The translations under genes and the position numbers were made by a program. The notes under the pieces were generated by a model. That model searched no databases. It saw nothing but the letters and a program-made list of their open reading frames with translations, and was not told the origin of the DNA. Below are positions 10,480 to 20,400 of a stretch of DNA of 64,000 nt, piece after piece (positions within the stretch are counted from its first letter, which is position 1; each line of letters begins with the position of its first letter). This DNA comes from Ralstonia sp. NFACC01 (GTDB taxonomy: Bacteria > Pseudomonadota > Gammaproteobacteria > Burkholderiales > Burkholderiaceae): positions 62,001-126,000 of the forward strand of contig NZ_FOWV01000009.1 of NCBI RefSeq assembly GCF_900115545.1, written 5' to 3'.

Positions 10480-13400
10480 TTATGTCGTGCTGACGTCTTG
10501 GTCGGGCCCGCCGGTGTGAGCATGCTCATCCACCTCGGTCTCGTGCCACAGCAGCGAGAAACGCAACTGCTGTGGAGCCTCGGTACCGATGCGAGGGGTA
10601 CCACCCGTATTGGATTGCGTCTTGGATTCGTGCCCGTCGCCCTGCGCAGCCGTGATCTGGTACGGCGTCGGCCGCATCGGTTTGCCGTTCGGGGACAGCA
10701 GACGGAAGGTTTCATCATAGAGCCCGAACGATGTCGTCGGGAACCCTGCAGGAGTGACGGTTTTGCTCACCGGCCCCTCAAACGTCCGCTGCGCCGCCTT
10801 ATACGTAATCGGCCCCGCACACTCCACGGTGATATTCCCACCTTCGAGCGTGATCGACGCTCCGCCGGCCGTGGCGATGCGAATCCGCTTGGCGGCTGCA
10901 AAATCCACATTCATATTGGCCGACACCAGCTTCAGGTCCTGCTTGGCCATCAGCTTGAGCACGTCGTGCTGGGCTTGCACGTCGATGTTGTCTTGCCCTG
11001 CGGTGAGCTGCAGGCCGATGTTGTTGTCGCCCGCCTTGGACAAACCTGCAGCCACGCCGATCGCCTGGCCGGCGTGCATGCGCGCCTGTTTGCCGATGGC
11101 GAGGTTGGTGTCCTGGCCGCTGCCCAGCGCGATGCTTTCGCCGTTGGCGAGCTGCAGGTCTTGCCCCGCCACCATGACGAGGCCCGCGCGGCCTGCGAGG
11201 TGCGCGATGGCTTCGCCCTGATGCGGCACTTTGCCTTGCGTGGCGGTGTTGCCGGCGCTGGCGTCTTGCTTGGCGGCGTCAAGCGCCTTGCCGTCGACCA
11301 TGCCGGCCACCGCCTTGGCTTGCTTGGCCAGCGGGGCATCGTCGTTCTTGGCGGTGTCGAGTGCGGCCGTCTGGTGCGTAACCGCACCTTGGCCCAGCGA
11401 TGACGTCAATTCCTTGGCTTGCTTGATCAACGCAATGCCTGCCGCGTTGTCGCCGGTGGGCACGGCTTTGCCGCTGCTGGCGTCGCGGTAGGTGGTCAGC
11501 AGCAGGCCTGCCTGGCCGCGCACGGCGGCGTGGCCATCGGTGCGCAACTCGAAGCCTTGGCCGCGGAAGCTGCCGCGCCGATTGTCTTGCTGATGGACGA
11601 GATGCCCAAGGTTGAGCTGGCTGAATTGCTGCGTGGTAGCGAGCTGCGTGCGCAACTGGCCGTCGCTGTCATCAAAGACGAGGTGGTTGTAGCCGCTGCC
11701 GCCGTGTTCCGCGCTCTTGAAGCCAGTGTGGGCGGCGGCGTTGCGGTGACCGTCGGCCTCCGTGCCCATGCCGTGCCACGCCGGGCTGTGGCCGCCGGCC
11801 ACGTTGCCTTGCGCGCTGGCGGCGCTGTCGCTGCCTTGCTTGTAGAGGGCTGTGCTGTCGTTTTGGTCGGATGCGCCCTGCCCGCCCGGCGTGGGCGCAA
11901 TGCCGGCCTCGCCCTGGCCGTTGTACAACGAGCCGATCACGACGGGCTGATCGATGTCGTCTTCGCTGAACTTGACGAGCACTTCTTGCCCGATACGCGG
12001 CAGCCATTGCCAGCCCATGCCGGAACCGGCCTGCCGCTGCGCGACCCGCACCCAGCGGCTGCTGCGGTCATCCGCACGCTCGCCTTGTTGCCAAGGGAAG
12101 CGCACGCGGATTTCGCCTGCGGGGGTGGCGTGGTGTTCGCCCTCTCCGCCTGCCTGCGTCTGGCCGTCCGGGCCGACCACGATAGCGCTGTGCACGCCTT
12201 GCGCGGTAGGTGCGGCGTACAGGCGGCCGCAATCGGGTTCTGTCACAGCGGGGCGCCACGGCCGACGTGCATCGCTTGCGCGGAACATTCCCGCGTAGCC
12301 GTGCGTGCGTGCGGCCTTGAGCAGATCGCCAGTTGGGGCGTTGCGCTCGACGGGGCCTTCTGCCTCCTGGAAACCGAAGATGCCAGGGCCGGATTCCGGT
12401 GCGCTGGGCGGCGTATCGAATTCCAGCGCGGCGTCGAGCCCCCCCAAACGCTGGCTGAGCGCGTTGTGCGTATCGACGGTCAGGTTGTTGATGCCGCAGT
12501 GTTCGACCAGATCCATCAACAGCGGATAGGCGCCTTCCACGTCTTGCGGCAGGTGCGGGCAATCCACCACCTGCAGGCGCGTGCCGCTGCGTAGCGTACG
12601 CACCGTGCCACGCCCCGAAAACAACAGCGCGCGCGCCTCCAGGCTTTCCATGACCTGTTCGGCAATGCGCTGGGCATTGGCGGAATCGGGGGCCAGCGAC
12701 GGACTGATCGACAGATACGCATCCGGGCTCCCCGCGCTGGTGGCGAAGCGGGCAGGCGCGTGGGCGCGAGCGCTCTGCTTGCCTTCCGGGTCCCACGCGG
12801 CCACAGCCACGCCGCCCACCGTCGTGCGGCTGTGGCAGGCGAGTTGCTGGATGGCGTCGCGCTCTTCCAGGCTGTGCGCGCGGTGGAAACGGATACCGCC
12901 TGCCGATGCGGACTCCGCATCTTCCGGCAGCTGCGTGCTGTCGGCAAAAATCACCAGCGTGTGGCCGCCATGCGCCTGGTCGTCTTCCACCGTGGTGAAA
13001 CCGAGCCCCGCTTCGGCCAGCAGGCGCGTAACGAAGTGGTAGTCGGTCTCGCGAAACTGGGCGATGTGTGCGCGTGTACCGAAGTCGGCCATGCGCGCTT
13101 CAGCACCGGCCGCGTAGCGCCACGAGGCATACGGCTCGTACGGCGACAGCATCTGTTCAATGATGTCGGGCAGGGGCCGGTTCTGGAACACCTGGCTATG
13201 GCGCTGCTGCGTGGTCAGCCAGAACCAGGGCACCACGGTCAGGCGATAGCGCGTGAGGCTGCCATCCGCGCCAAGCTTCTCAGCCAAACGGATCAGGCCT
13301 GTGCGCTTGGTCTGCGTGCCATCGGCCAGCGTTGTGACCAGCGTGACGCGCTGGCCCAGCAACGATTTGAGTGCGATGCGCGCATTGGCGCTCACGGCCA

Positions 13401-13545
13401 CCACACGCCATTCGAACAGCTCGGACAGCGCCTCCCGACCGAGCCAGGCTTCCACCGCGAGGTCCGCAAGCGGCCCATCGCCTTCCAGCGAATACAGGCG
13501 GCGTGTTGGTGCGAAGAGGTTCTGAAGAAGGGTCGTGGCGTCCAT
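10480..13545 (-). CDS. vgrG: VgrG spike protein (copy 1)
   Basis: T6SS tail-spike trimer subunit (TssI) that caps the Hcp tube and carries effectors. Encodes 1,021 aa. The N-terminal half is the gp27-like (phage GPD) module, with the family motifs FRETDYHFVTRLLAEAGLGF near residue 160 and RYRLTVVPW before it. A gp5-like OB fold follows (GEIRVRFPWQQGE, then PRIGQEVLVKFSEDDIDQPV, around residues 475-540). A long DUF2345 beta-helix region comes next (repeated alternating G/A/V, around residues 620-920). About 90 residues after the DUF2345 domain have no recognised toxin motif. The ATG start gives the conserved LFAPTRRLYSLEG opening. It is the first gene of a vgrG-cargo-lipoprotein unit. Confidence 0.95.
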   Translation of the reverse strand: MDATTLLQNLFAPTRRLYSLEGDGPLADLAVEAWLGREALSELFEWRVVAVSANARIALKSLLGQRVTLVTTLADGTQTKRTGLIRLAEKLGADGSLTRYRLTVVPWFWLTTQQRHSQVFQNRPLPDIIEQMLSPYEPYASWRYAAGAEARMADFGTRAHIAQFRETDYHFVTRLLAEAGLGFTTVEDDQAHGGHTLVIFADSTQLPEDAESASAGGIRFHRAHSLEERDAIQQLACHSRTTVGGVAVAAWDPEGKQSARAHAPARFATSAGSPDAYLSISPSLAPDSANAQRIAEQVMESLEARALLFSGRGTVRTLRSGTRLQVVDCPHLPQDVEGAYPLLMDLVEHCGINNLTVDTHNALSQRLGGLDAALEFDTPPSAPESGPGIFGFQEAEGPVERNAPTGDLLKAARTHGYAGMFRASDARRPWRPAVTEPDCGRLYAAPTAQGVHSAIVVGPDGQTQAGGEGEHHATPAGEIRVRFPWQQGERADDRSSRWVRVAQRQAGSGMGWQWLPRIGQEVLVKFSEDDIDQPVVIGSLYNGQGEAGIAPTPGGQGASDQNDSTALYKQGSDSAASAQGNVAGGHSPAWHGMGTEADGHRNAAAHTGFKSAEHGGSGYNHLVFDDSDGQLRTQLATTQQFSQLNLGHLVHQQDNRRGSFRGQGFELRTDGHAAVRGQAGLLLTTYRDASSGKAVPTGDNAAGIALIKQAKELTSSLGQGAVTHQTAALDTAKNDDAPLAKQAKAVAGMVDGKALDAAKQDASAGNTATQGKVPHQGEAIAHLAGRAGLVMVAGQDLQLANGESIALGSGQDTNLAIGKQARMHAGQAIGVAAGLSKAGDNNIGLQLTAGQDNIDVQAQHDVLKLMAKQDLKLVSANMNVDFAAAKRIRIATAGGASITLEGGNITVECAGPITYKAAQRTFEGPVSKTVTPAGFPTTSFGLYDETFRLLSPNGKPMRPTPYQITAAQGDGHESKTQSNTGGTPRIGTEAPQQLRFSLLWHETEVDEHAHTGGPDQDVSTT

Positions 13546-13655
13546 TCGCTGTCCGATGCTGCAACGCGTGGCGTATCACCGAGGGATTTCGTGAAACCAG
13601 CGCGGGCATTTACGAGGCAGCGCAATGTCGAGCATCGCACCCGCCCCCGCTCAAT

Positions 13656-13685
13656 TACCCGATTGTAAAAACAACCAACCGGGTA
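13656..13685 (-). terminator. Hairpin between the 253-aa membrane protein gene and vgrG
   Basis: A 10-bp inverted repeat (TACCCGATTG / CAACCGGGTA, one wobble position) encloses a 10-nt loop that is U-rich when read on the minus strand. It begins 10 nt beyond the stop of the leftward gene ending at 13695 and could end that transcript. No T-run follows the stem. Confidence 0.35.
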
Positions 13686-13694
13686 GCCGGGCGG

Positions 13695-14453
13695 CTATTG
13701 CCCTTTGTAAGTGGGTGAATTGGCGGCCTTATTGGCCGCATTCTGCGGCGCAAGCAATGCGGCCAGCAGATCGGCGTCAGGATCATCGGGCGCCAATGTG
13801 CCTTTTTTGTTCTTGGCGGTTTTGGCAGAGGATTGCGCCTTGGGCTTTGTTGGCTGCTGCAACGCCTTAAATGGTGTATTCGTCGATTTGGCGACCAGCT
13901 TGGCGGTTGCCGTCTTGCCTTCGTCGGTATTGGCCGGGGTGCCTGAAGACTTTGCCGCCAGGGTGTGCGTGGCCGGCGCCTCGTCATGCGCCTCCTTGGC
14001 GAGTGCGCTTGCAACCGGCGCCTTGTCGCTCTTCTCCGTGGCGTGGTCTTCGCCCGCCGGAACATTGACGATGGTGGCAGCCTGTACTTCCGCCACGGGT
14101 TCGCTCGCGGAGGCAACAGGCGCCGCAGCGGCCGTGTGAGTAGCTTCCGCAGGTGCTGCTTGCGTGGCTGCGGCCGGTTGAGCGGCCGCTGGCGCTGCTT
14201 GCTCAGCCATCTGTGCGGGCGCAGGTTCGCCGCTTGGGTTCAGCATGATCCATGCGCCGATACCGGCGGCGAGCACAACGACCGCCGCGGCAACGCCATA
14301 GCGCTGTCCCGACTTTTTCGGTGCCTTGCCGCTGGCCGCGACGCGGCCTTCCAGGCTCGCCAGAATGCGCGTATGCCCGGCCTCATCGGTCTCGGATTCA
14401 GAATTGAAGAGCGTTGGTGGCCCTTCTTGTTTCAAATCGCCGTTATTACTCAT
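13695..14453 (-). CDS. Ala/Pro-rich single-pass inner-membrane protein, unknown function
   Basis: Encodes 252 aa from ATG 14453 (a GTG lies directly before it). The cytoplasmic N-terminus (about 50 residues) is acidic, with SESETDEAGHTRI and the helix ILASLEGRVAA. One transmembrane helix follows near residues 53-72 (GVAAAVVVLAAGIGAWIML), then a long periplasmic Ala/Pro/Thr-rich linker and a Lys-rich tail. The layout resembles TonB- or SPOR-type periplasm-spanning proteins, but no C-terminal domain is recognisable. It diverges from the M15 peptidase-tssM unit and shares its AT-rich promoter region, so a T6SS-linked role is possible but unproven. Confidence 0.6.
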   Translation of the reverse strand: MSNNGDLKQEGPPTLFNSESETDEAGHTRILASLEGRVAASGKAPKKSGQRYGVAAAVVVLAAGIGAWIMLNPSGEPAPAQMAEQAAPAAAQPAAATQAAPAEATHTAAAAPVASASEPVAEVQAATIVNVPAGEDHATEKSDKAPVASALAKEAHDEAPATHTLAAKSSGTPANTDEGKTATAKLVAKSTNTPFKALQQPTKPKAQSSAKTAKNKKGTLAPDDPDADLLAALLAPQNAANKAANSPTYKGQ

Positions 14454-14714
14454 CACGGGTCCAGAATTGAAATAGAATGCGCGGCGAACGTATGGATTAC
14501 AAACAAGCGCCGATTCCGGTGGTGGCTGCTGATTCTAAGTCTGGCCTTGCTGAAAGACAAATGATTGACGCACGTTGCAGTATTTTCTTTATCGTTTCTT
14601 AATATTTCTGCGTAGCGAGCGCTTGATTATTACCGTTTATTAATAATTTAGAGTTCTAAATACAGATATAAATCTGGATGAATTGACGTAGGCGCTCACG
14701 CTCCGCAGGTCGGT
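14454..14714. promoter_or_regulatory. AT-rich divergent promoter region with two T6SS-type repeat elements
   Basis: This 261-bp non-coding stretch is far more AT-rich than its surroundings. On the plus strand it holds CGTTTCTTAATATT at 14593-14606 and CGTTTATTAATAAT at 14634-14647, whose start points are 41 bp apart. The core matches the repeat found upstream of the tssB unit (GGTTTCTTAATAAT), in the same orientation relative to the rightward operon. A TATAAA at 14667-14672, inside the small palindrome CAGAT-ATAA-ATCTG, is a possible -10. Confidence 0.5.
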
Positions 14715-15572
14715 ATGGTTTTTTTCGCTCTGGTTCTCTACTTCGTTGCCATGGTGGTGGTGGCTGCCGTGCTGCTGCTGCCGTCGGTGCGGCAGCGCTG
14801 CGCGGCGTTGCTGCGTGCGCAATGGCGGCGCGTGAGCACAGGGGCTGCGGTGGTGGGCGCGCGCTCAGCAGGATCGTTGCGCGAGTCGGTGGACAACGCG
14901 ACGTCGGGCGTATCGGCGTTCAAGCAGTTCGTGGTACGGCGGCGAATGTTGCTGCTCGGTGCGCTTGGCGTACTTTCGGTGCCGCCCATGCTGGCACTGG
15001 CGCTGCGCGAGCAGCAGTCGTTCGAGTTCGATGACGACCAGGTGCGCGAGCCCGATCCGCACATCTCGGCGCTGCTCAATGGCGAACGGCTGATCCCACC
15101 GCCGCCCTTGCCGCCGGAGGTGTTCACCACGCGTGAAGTCGAGCAGGTCCGCCCGGCCATCCGCGATGCGAGCCGCGACTGGAACCTGCTCGACGCGGAT
15201 TTCCGCCAGCGTTTGCTGCTCGTCTACAAGATCATGCGCGACGAACACGGTTACGAAATGGCGCTGCTCGAAGGCTACCGAAGCCCCGAGCGGCAAGTGA
15301 AGCTGGCGGCAATGGGCAGCAATGTCACGCAGGCCACGGCGTTCCAGAGCTATCACCAGTACGGCCTGGCGGCGGACAACGCGTTCTTCCGCGACGGCAA
15401 GCTGATCATCAGCGAGAAAGACCCGTGGGCGATGCGCGGCTACGAGCTGTACGGCCAGACGGCGGAATCGGTCGGCCTCGTGTGGGGCGGCCGCTGGAAG
15501 ATGATGGACCTGGGCCACGTGGAGCTGCGCCGCAAAGGCGTGCTCGGCAAACAGCCCGCACCAAGGCAATGA
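14715..15572 (+). CDS. Membrane-anchored M15-family peptidase (TagX-like)
   Basis: Encodes 285 aa with two hydrophobic segments, residues 2-20 and about 77-97. A periplasmic domain with the VanY/M15 signature follows: SYHQYGLAADN supplies His214 and Asp221, and LGHVEL supplies His268, the expected zinc ligands. ALLEGYRSPERQ is the family's typical preceding motif. M15 enzymes cut the peptide stems of peptidoglycan. A related enzyme, TagX of Acinetobacter, is needed for T6SS assembly through the wall, so a role in making room for the machinery fits its place as first gene of the PAAR-tssM unit. An effector role is less likely because it has no immunity neighbour. The start is the first ATG after the promoter region. 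Confidence 0.8.
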   Translation: MVFFALVLYFVAMVVVAAVLLLPSVRQRCAALLRAQWRRVSTGAAVVGARSAGSLRESVDNATSGVSAFKQFVVRRRMLLLGALGVLSVPPMLALALREQQSFEFDDDQVREPDPHISALLNGERLIPPPPLPPEVFTTREVEQVRPAIRDASRDWNLLDADFRQRLLLVYKIMRDEHGYEMALLEGYRSPERQVKLAAMGSNVTQATAFQSYHQYGLAADNAFFRDGKLIISEKDPWAMRGYELYGQTAESVGLVWGGRWKMMDLGHVELRRKGVLGKQPAPRQ

Positions 15573-15597
15573 CGATAGGACACATGGGGAGCATGCA

Positions 15598-15867
15598 ATG
15601 ACACGGCCCTTCATCCTGCTGGGTGACAAGACGGACCACGGCGGCGTGGTGATCACCGCATCGGGCAACACAAGCACCGGCGGCAAGGGCATCGCCTGCG
15701 TGGGCGACAAAGTGACGTGTCCGAAGAACGGCCACGGCGGCACGACCGTCATCGTGACGGGCGACCCGAACGTCATCATCGACGGCAAGCAGGCGGCGCG
15801 CCATGGCGACAAGACCGCCTGCGGCGCCACGCTCCTGTCCAGCCAAGGCAACACCGGCAGCATCTGA
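15598..15867 (+). CDS. PAAR-domain spike tip protein
   Basis: Encodes 89 aa consisting of only a PAAR domain, the zinc-binding cone that sharpens the VgrG trimer of the T6SS. It shows the repeated glycine-bordered beta hairpins (LGDKTDHGG, ACVGDKVTCPKNGHGG, AARHGDKTACGA), with His and Cys residues placed as in zinc-binding PAAR proteins. It starts 25 nt after the M15 gene with AGCATGCA spacing and is the only PAAR gene seen in the window, so all three VgrGs may share it. No effector extension is fused. Confidence 0.93.
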   Translation: MTRPFILLGDKTDHGGVVITASGNTSTGGKGIACVGDKVTCPKNGHGGTTVIVTGDPNVIIDGKQAARHGDKTACGATLLSSQGNTGSI

Positions 15868-15878
15868 ACGCGTACGAC

Positions 15879-17363
15879 ATGGTTGCAAGACTCTTTCGGT
15901 CCGGGCTGACGCTGCTCGCTGTCTTCGTGGTGGTGTGGATTGCCGTCATCGTGTGGTGGCAGTCCGCCAACCGCATGCCCACCACCGCCGACATCCTCAC
16001 CTACCTGCTGTTGCTGCCGGTGGGCATGATCGTCGGCTATTGGGTCATCAAGCGCGCGCTCGATGGCATCCGCTCCAATGTGGCTGCAGGGCGGGAGCTG
16101 GCCGCGACCGCACCGGCCGCTGGGGGCACCGAGGCCAAAGCCCCCGACCCGCAAGACGCCACGCGCCAATGGCGCGCCGTGCTGCTGGCCAGCGCCCTGC
16201 GCGCGCCCGCGGGCAATGACGCGGCCTCGGTCGTGGACGCAGTGCAAGCCAGTACGCAACCTGGCCTGACCGATGTGCAAGGCTTCGGCCAGCCGATCTT
16301 TGCCGCGCAAGTGGAAGGCGTCGACATTGAAGACCTGCGCGCCGAACTTGCCGAGCATCATCCCGACGTCGACTGGCTGGACGAACGCCTGCGCGCCCTT
16401 TTGCTGGCCGGCCAGGTGGCCGAAGAGCTGGCAGCACACGCCGTTGCTACGGTTCCGGAAATGACCACGCCGGAAATCACGCGCCTGATCATCACCGCCC
16501 TGCTCCCGCGCGACTGGACACCGCAGCATCAAGCCGTGGCCGATGGCTGGCTGCGCCAACGCGTCGCGTTGATCTGGCCCGCCGACCGACTGACGCTTGA
16601 GCCCATCACCGCCAAGGGCGATGCCGATGCGCTGCTGCTGCTCGATCGCGCCACGCAAGGTGTGAACCGCAGCAGCGACGAGCGCGTGCTGCGCATGGTG
16701 GTGGTGGCGGATTCGCTGGTCGGCCCCAGCGCTGTCGAACAACTGATGCAGCACGAGCAATTGTTCGAAGCCAATCGCCAGCATGGCCGCGTGCCGGGCG
16801 AAGCCGCTGCGGGCGTGCTGCTGTGCGCGCCTGCCATTGCGCAGCGCCTGCTTCCGCCAACGCTGGGGGGCGAAGCCGCTGCGATGGAGTCGTTCACGAT
16901 CACGCGCGCCGGCGTGGCACGGCTTGAATCGCCGACGCCTGACCGCGGCCAGCCGCAACTGCAGGCGCTCGGCGACGCCGTGGGCCACGTCCTCGATACC
17001 TTGGCCGCTGCGCCAGTCAAGGCCAAACAGGACGCAGCACCCGCCGAGAAGGCAGGCAGCGCAGAAGGCGATTCGGCTGCCGACCCCATCACCGTTGCCG
17101 GCGTCGTTTCAGACACTGGCATGCACCCCGTGCGCACCGTCGAGGTGGCACGCGTGTTTTCCGAACGTTTTCCAGCGCTGGACTTGGCTGCAGATCTGCT
17201 GCCGATTGGCACGCCCTGCGGCTACGTGGGCGCTGCAGGCCCGCTGCTCTCGGTCGTGGTGGCGCACCAGTTGAGCCAGCAGACCGGCAAGCCGGTGCTG
17301 GCCATTACCGCCAACGACATCCAGCAGCGCGGCGCCATCGCGGTGGTGCCGAGTCTGACGTGA
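15879..17363 (+). CDS. Membrane protein with ketosynthase (thiolase-fold)-like domain, T6SS-linked
   Basis: Encodes 494 aa from ATG 15879; a longer in-frame reading would overlap PAAR. Two transmembrane helices lie near residues 7-25 and 36-55. The large C-terminal domain has beta-ketoacyl-synthase-like landmarks in order. VLLASALRAPAGND is near 104, VVVADSLVGPSAVEQL near 274, and VPGEAAAGVLLCAP near 305, which matches the GxxPGEAA strand-turn of ketosynthases. GYVGAAGPLLSVVVAHQL near 448 and a closing VLAITANDIQQRGAIAVV match the end of the thiolase fold. No nucleophilic Cys in a DxACSS-type motif is visible, so it is probably not a catalyst. It lies between PAAR and tssM, 11 nt after PAAR. 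Soluble KS-like genes are known in some T6SS cargo operons; a membrane-anchored form by tssM suggests a structural or recruitment role (inference). Confidence 0.7.
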   Translation: MVARLFRSGLTLLAVFVVVWIAVIVWWQSANRMPTTADILTYLLLLPVGMIVGYWVIKRALDGIRSNVAAGRELAATAPAAGGTEAKAPDPQDATRQWRAVLLASALRAPAGNDAASVVDAVQASTQPGLTDVQGFGQPIFAAQVEGVDIEDLRAELAEHHPDVDWLDERLRALLLAGQVAEELAAHAVATVPEMTTPEITRLIITALLPRDWTPQHQAVADGWLRQRVALIWPADRLTLEPITAKGDADALLLLDRATQGVNRSSDERVLRMVVVADSLVGPSAVEQLMQHEQLFEANRQHGRVPGEAAAGVLLCAPAIAQRLLPPTLGGEAAAMESFTITRAGVARLESPTPDRGQPQLQALGDAVGHVLDTLAAAPVKAKQDAAPAEKAGSAEGDSAADPITVAGVVSDTGMHPVRTVEVARVFSERFPALDLAADLLPIGTPCGYVGAAGPLLSVVVAHQLSQQTGKPVLAITANDIQQRGAIAVVPSLT

Positions 17364-17415
17364 CCTTGTTCCTGATTTTGATTCCGATTCCGTCTGTTCC
17401 CGAGCCGAAGGCAAC

Positions 17416-20400
17416 ATGCAACGCTTCCTGAACTTCCTGACCAACTCACGCACGCTATCGATTCTTGGCGTGATCGTGCTGACCATCTTCCTGCTGCTGA
17501 TGGCGCAGACCTTCGAGGTTGGCCTGGTCTGGGTCGGCGTCGCGTTAGGCGTGCTGCTTGCGCTGTGGCTGCTGACGTATCTGTGGAAGCGTTGGCGCGC
17601 CCGTCAGGCCAGCAACAAGCTGGAGGGCGTGCTGGAACAAGCCGCCGCCGACAAGGCCGCCACGCCAGACAAGCGCGAAGAAGTGGAAGCCCTGCGCGTG
17701 CGCCTGGCAGAAGCCGTCAAGACCATCAAGCGCTCCAAGCTCGGACAGATGTCGGGCAGCGCAGCGCTGTACGAGCTGCCCTGGTACATCGTGATCGGCA
17801 ACCCGGCGGCAGGCAAAAGCACGGCCGTGCTGAACTCCGGCCTGCAGTTTCCGTTTGCTGACAAGGGCGGCGCGGTCATCCAGGGCATCGGCGGCACGCG
17901 TAACTGCGACTGGTTCTTCACCACCGAAGGCATCCTGCTCGACACGGCCGGCCGCTACTCGGTGCACGAAGAAGACCGCCGCGAGTGGCTCGGCTTCCTC
18001 GACCTGCTCAAGCGCTATCGCCCCAAGGCCCCCATCAACGGCATCGTCGTGACGGTCAGCGTGTCGGAACTCACGCAAAACCGCCCCGAATTCGCCATCA
18101 ACCTGGCCAAGAACCTGCGCCAGCGTGTGCAGGAACTGACCGAACGCCTGGAAGTGTTTGCCCCGGTGTATGTGATGTTCACCAAGGCCGACCTGATCAC
18201 CGGCTTTACCGAATTCTTTGGCGACAGCGAGAAGCAGGAGCGGGACCGCGTATGGGGCGCCACCCTGCCCTTCGAGCCGGACTCGAAGCCGGATGTGGCC
18301 GCCGTGTTCGACCAACGCTTTGACGAGTTGTGCGACGGGCTGAAGGAGATCAGCGTTGCGCAGATCGCGCTGCACCGGAACAACAAGCTCTCGCCGGGGC
18401 TGCTGAGCTTCCCGCTGGAGTTTGCATCGATCAAGCCGACGCTGCGCGCGTTCCTGATGACGCTGTTCGATGAAAACCCGTTCCAGTACAAGCCGGTGTT
18501 CCGCGGCTTCTACTTCACCAGCGCGCTGCAGGAAGGCGCCACCAACAGCGTGTCGGCGGAGCGCATTGCGCGCCGCTTTGGCCTGTCGACCGACGGTGCT
18601 GCGCGCACCCGCGAAGTGTTCTCCAAGAACGGCTTTTTCCTGCGCGACCTGTTCTCGAAGGTGATCTTTGCCGACAAGCAGACCGTGCGGCAATTCGCCA
18701 GCCCCGCCAAGACGCGCCTGCGCATCGCCACGTTCTTTGCGCTCGTGCTGGCGCTGGGCGTGATGCTGGGCGGCTGGACATGGTCGTACATGGGCAACCG
18801 CACGCTGACTGCCAACGTGCAAGCCGACCTCGACAAGATCGTCAAGATGCAGCAGAACCGGGTGGACCTGCAGGCTCGCCTGGAGGCACTCGACATCCTG
18901 CAAGACCGGATCGAACAGCTCGACCGGTATCGCAACGACCATCCGCTCGCGCTGTCGCTCGGCCTGTACCAGGGTGACACGCTGCAGCACAAGCTGCTCG
19001 ACGAGTATTACAACGGCCTGCGCCAGGTCATGCTCAAGCCGGTCGGCGGCGCGATCGAAACCTTCCTGGCGGAGGTCAACGCGCACCCGGATCAGCTCGC
19101 TCCGATGGTGCGTCCGCCGGAAACCGGCGCGGTGATGACCACGTCCGTGACGACGGCCACCGCCACCGTGGGTGGTGCGTCGGGTGCGTCGGGTGCGTCG
19201 GGTGCGTCGGGTGCGTCAGGTGCCGCCGCCAATGCGCCTGCTGCACCGAACCAGGCCACGGCTTCAACCGGTGCCAAGCGCTACACCGATGCCTCGCCCA
19301 CCAACGTGGAAGACGGCTACAACGCGCTCAAGACCTACCTGATGCTGTCGGACAAGCGTCACGTGGAAGTCGCGCACCTGACCGATCAAGTCACGCGCTT
19401 CTGGCGCGGCTGGCTGGAAGACAACCGGGGCAACATGCCGCGCGAGCAGATGATCCGCTCGGCGGAGCGCAACCTGTCGTTCTTCCTCGCCCGCGTGAAC
19501 GACGACAACTGGCCGCTGCTGGAAGGCAACCTCGCGCTGGTCGACCAGACGCGTGAGAATCTGCGCCGCGTGGTGCGCGGCATGCCCGCACGCGAACGCG
19601 CGTACGCCGAAATCAAGGCCCGCGCCTCCACGCGCTACGCCCCGATGACCGTCGCACGCATCGTCGGCGATACCGGCGCCGGCCTAGTGGCCGGCAGCTA
19701 CGCCGTGCCCGGCACGTTCACCAAGGAAGCGTGGCTCGGCTACGTGCAGCCCGCCATCAAGGAGGCCGCCAACAAGGAACTGCAGACCAAGGACTGGGTG
19801 CTGAACGTTGCCGCGCGCGACGACCTCACGCTGGAAGGCAGCCCCGAGCAGATCCAGAAGGCGCTGGTCACGATGTACAAGACCGAATACGCGCGTGAAT
19901 GGCAACGCTTCATGCAAGGCGTGGCGATCCAGGATTTCTCCAGCTTCGATCAGGCCGTCACCGGGATGAATCTGCTGGGCGATCCAACCAACTCGCCGAT
20001 CCGCAAGGTGCTCGACACCGCGTATGAGCAGACGTCGTGGGACAACCCGTCGATGTTCAATGCCGGCCTGAAGCAGGCCAAGACCGGCGTGCTGGGATGG
20101 TTCAAGCAGCTGTTCGCGCGCCAGACGCCGTCGCAGGTGAACGTCAACCTGGAGGTGGGCGGCAATGCTGAAGCCGGCGCCATTCCGATGGGGCCGGTCG
20201 GCAAGGAGTTCTCGGGGCTCGCCCGCGTGGTTGTCATGCGCGACGACAAGTCGCTGCTGCGCGGCTATATGGATTCGCTCTCCAAGGTGCGCACGCGCTT
20301 CAACCAGATCAAGAACCAGGGCGATCCGGGGCCGGGTGCACGCCAGCTCATGCAGCAAACACTGGACGGCAACGGCTCGGAACTGGCCGACACGCTCAAG

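Noticed and set aside
14492-14602. 36-codon open frame (MDYKQAPIPVVAAD...)
   Set aside because: Lies in the AT-rich promoter region, no ribosome site, and its end overlaps the repeat element; likely chance.
15717-15878. Upstream extension of the KS-like membrane protein
   Set aside because: It would overlap the PAAR gene in another frame and place Arg-rich sequence before the first membrane helix; ATG 15879 fits better.
14865-16988. 707-codon open frame on the minus strand
   Set aside because: It runs antisense across the M15, PAAR and KS-like genes, which have clear family motifs. It is a high-GC antisense artefact without recognisable protein content.
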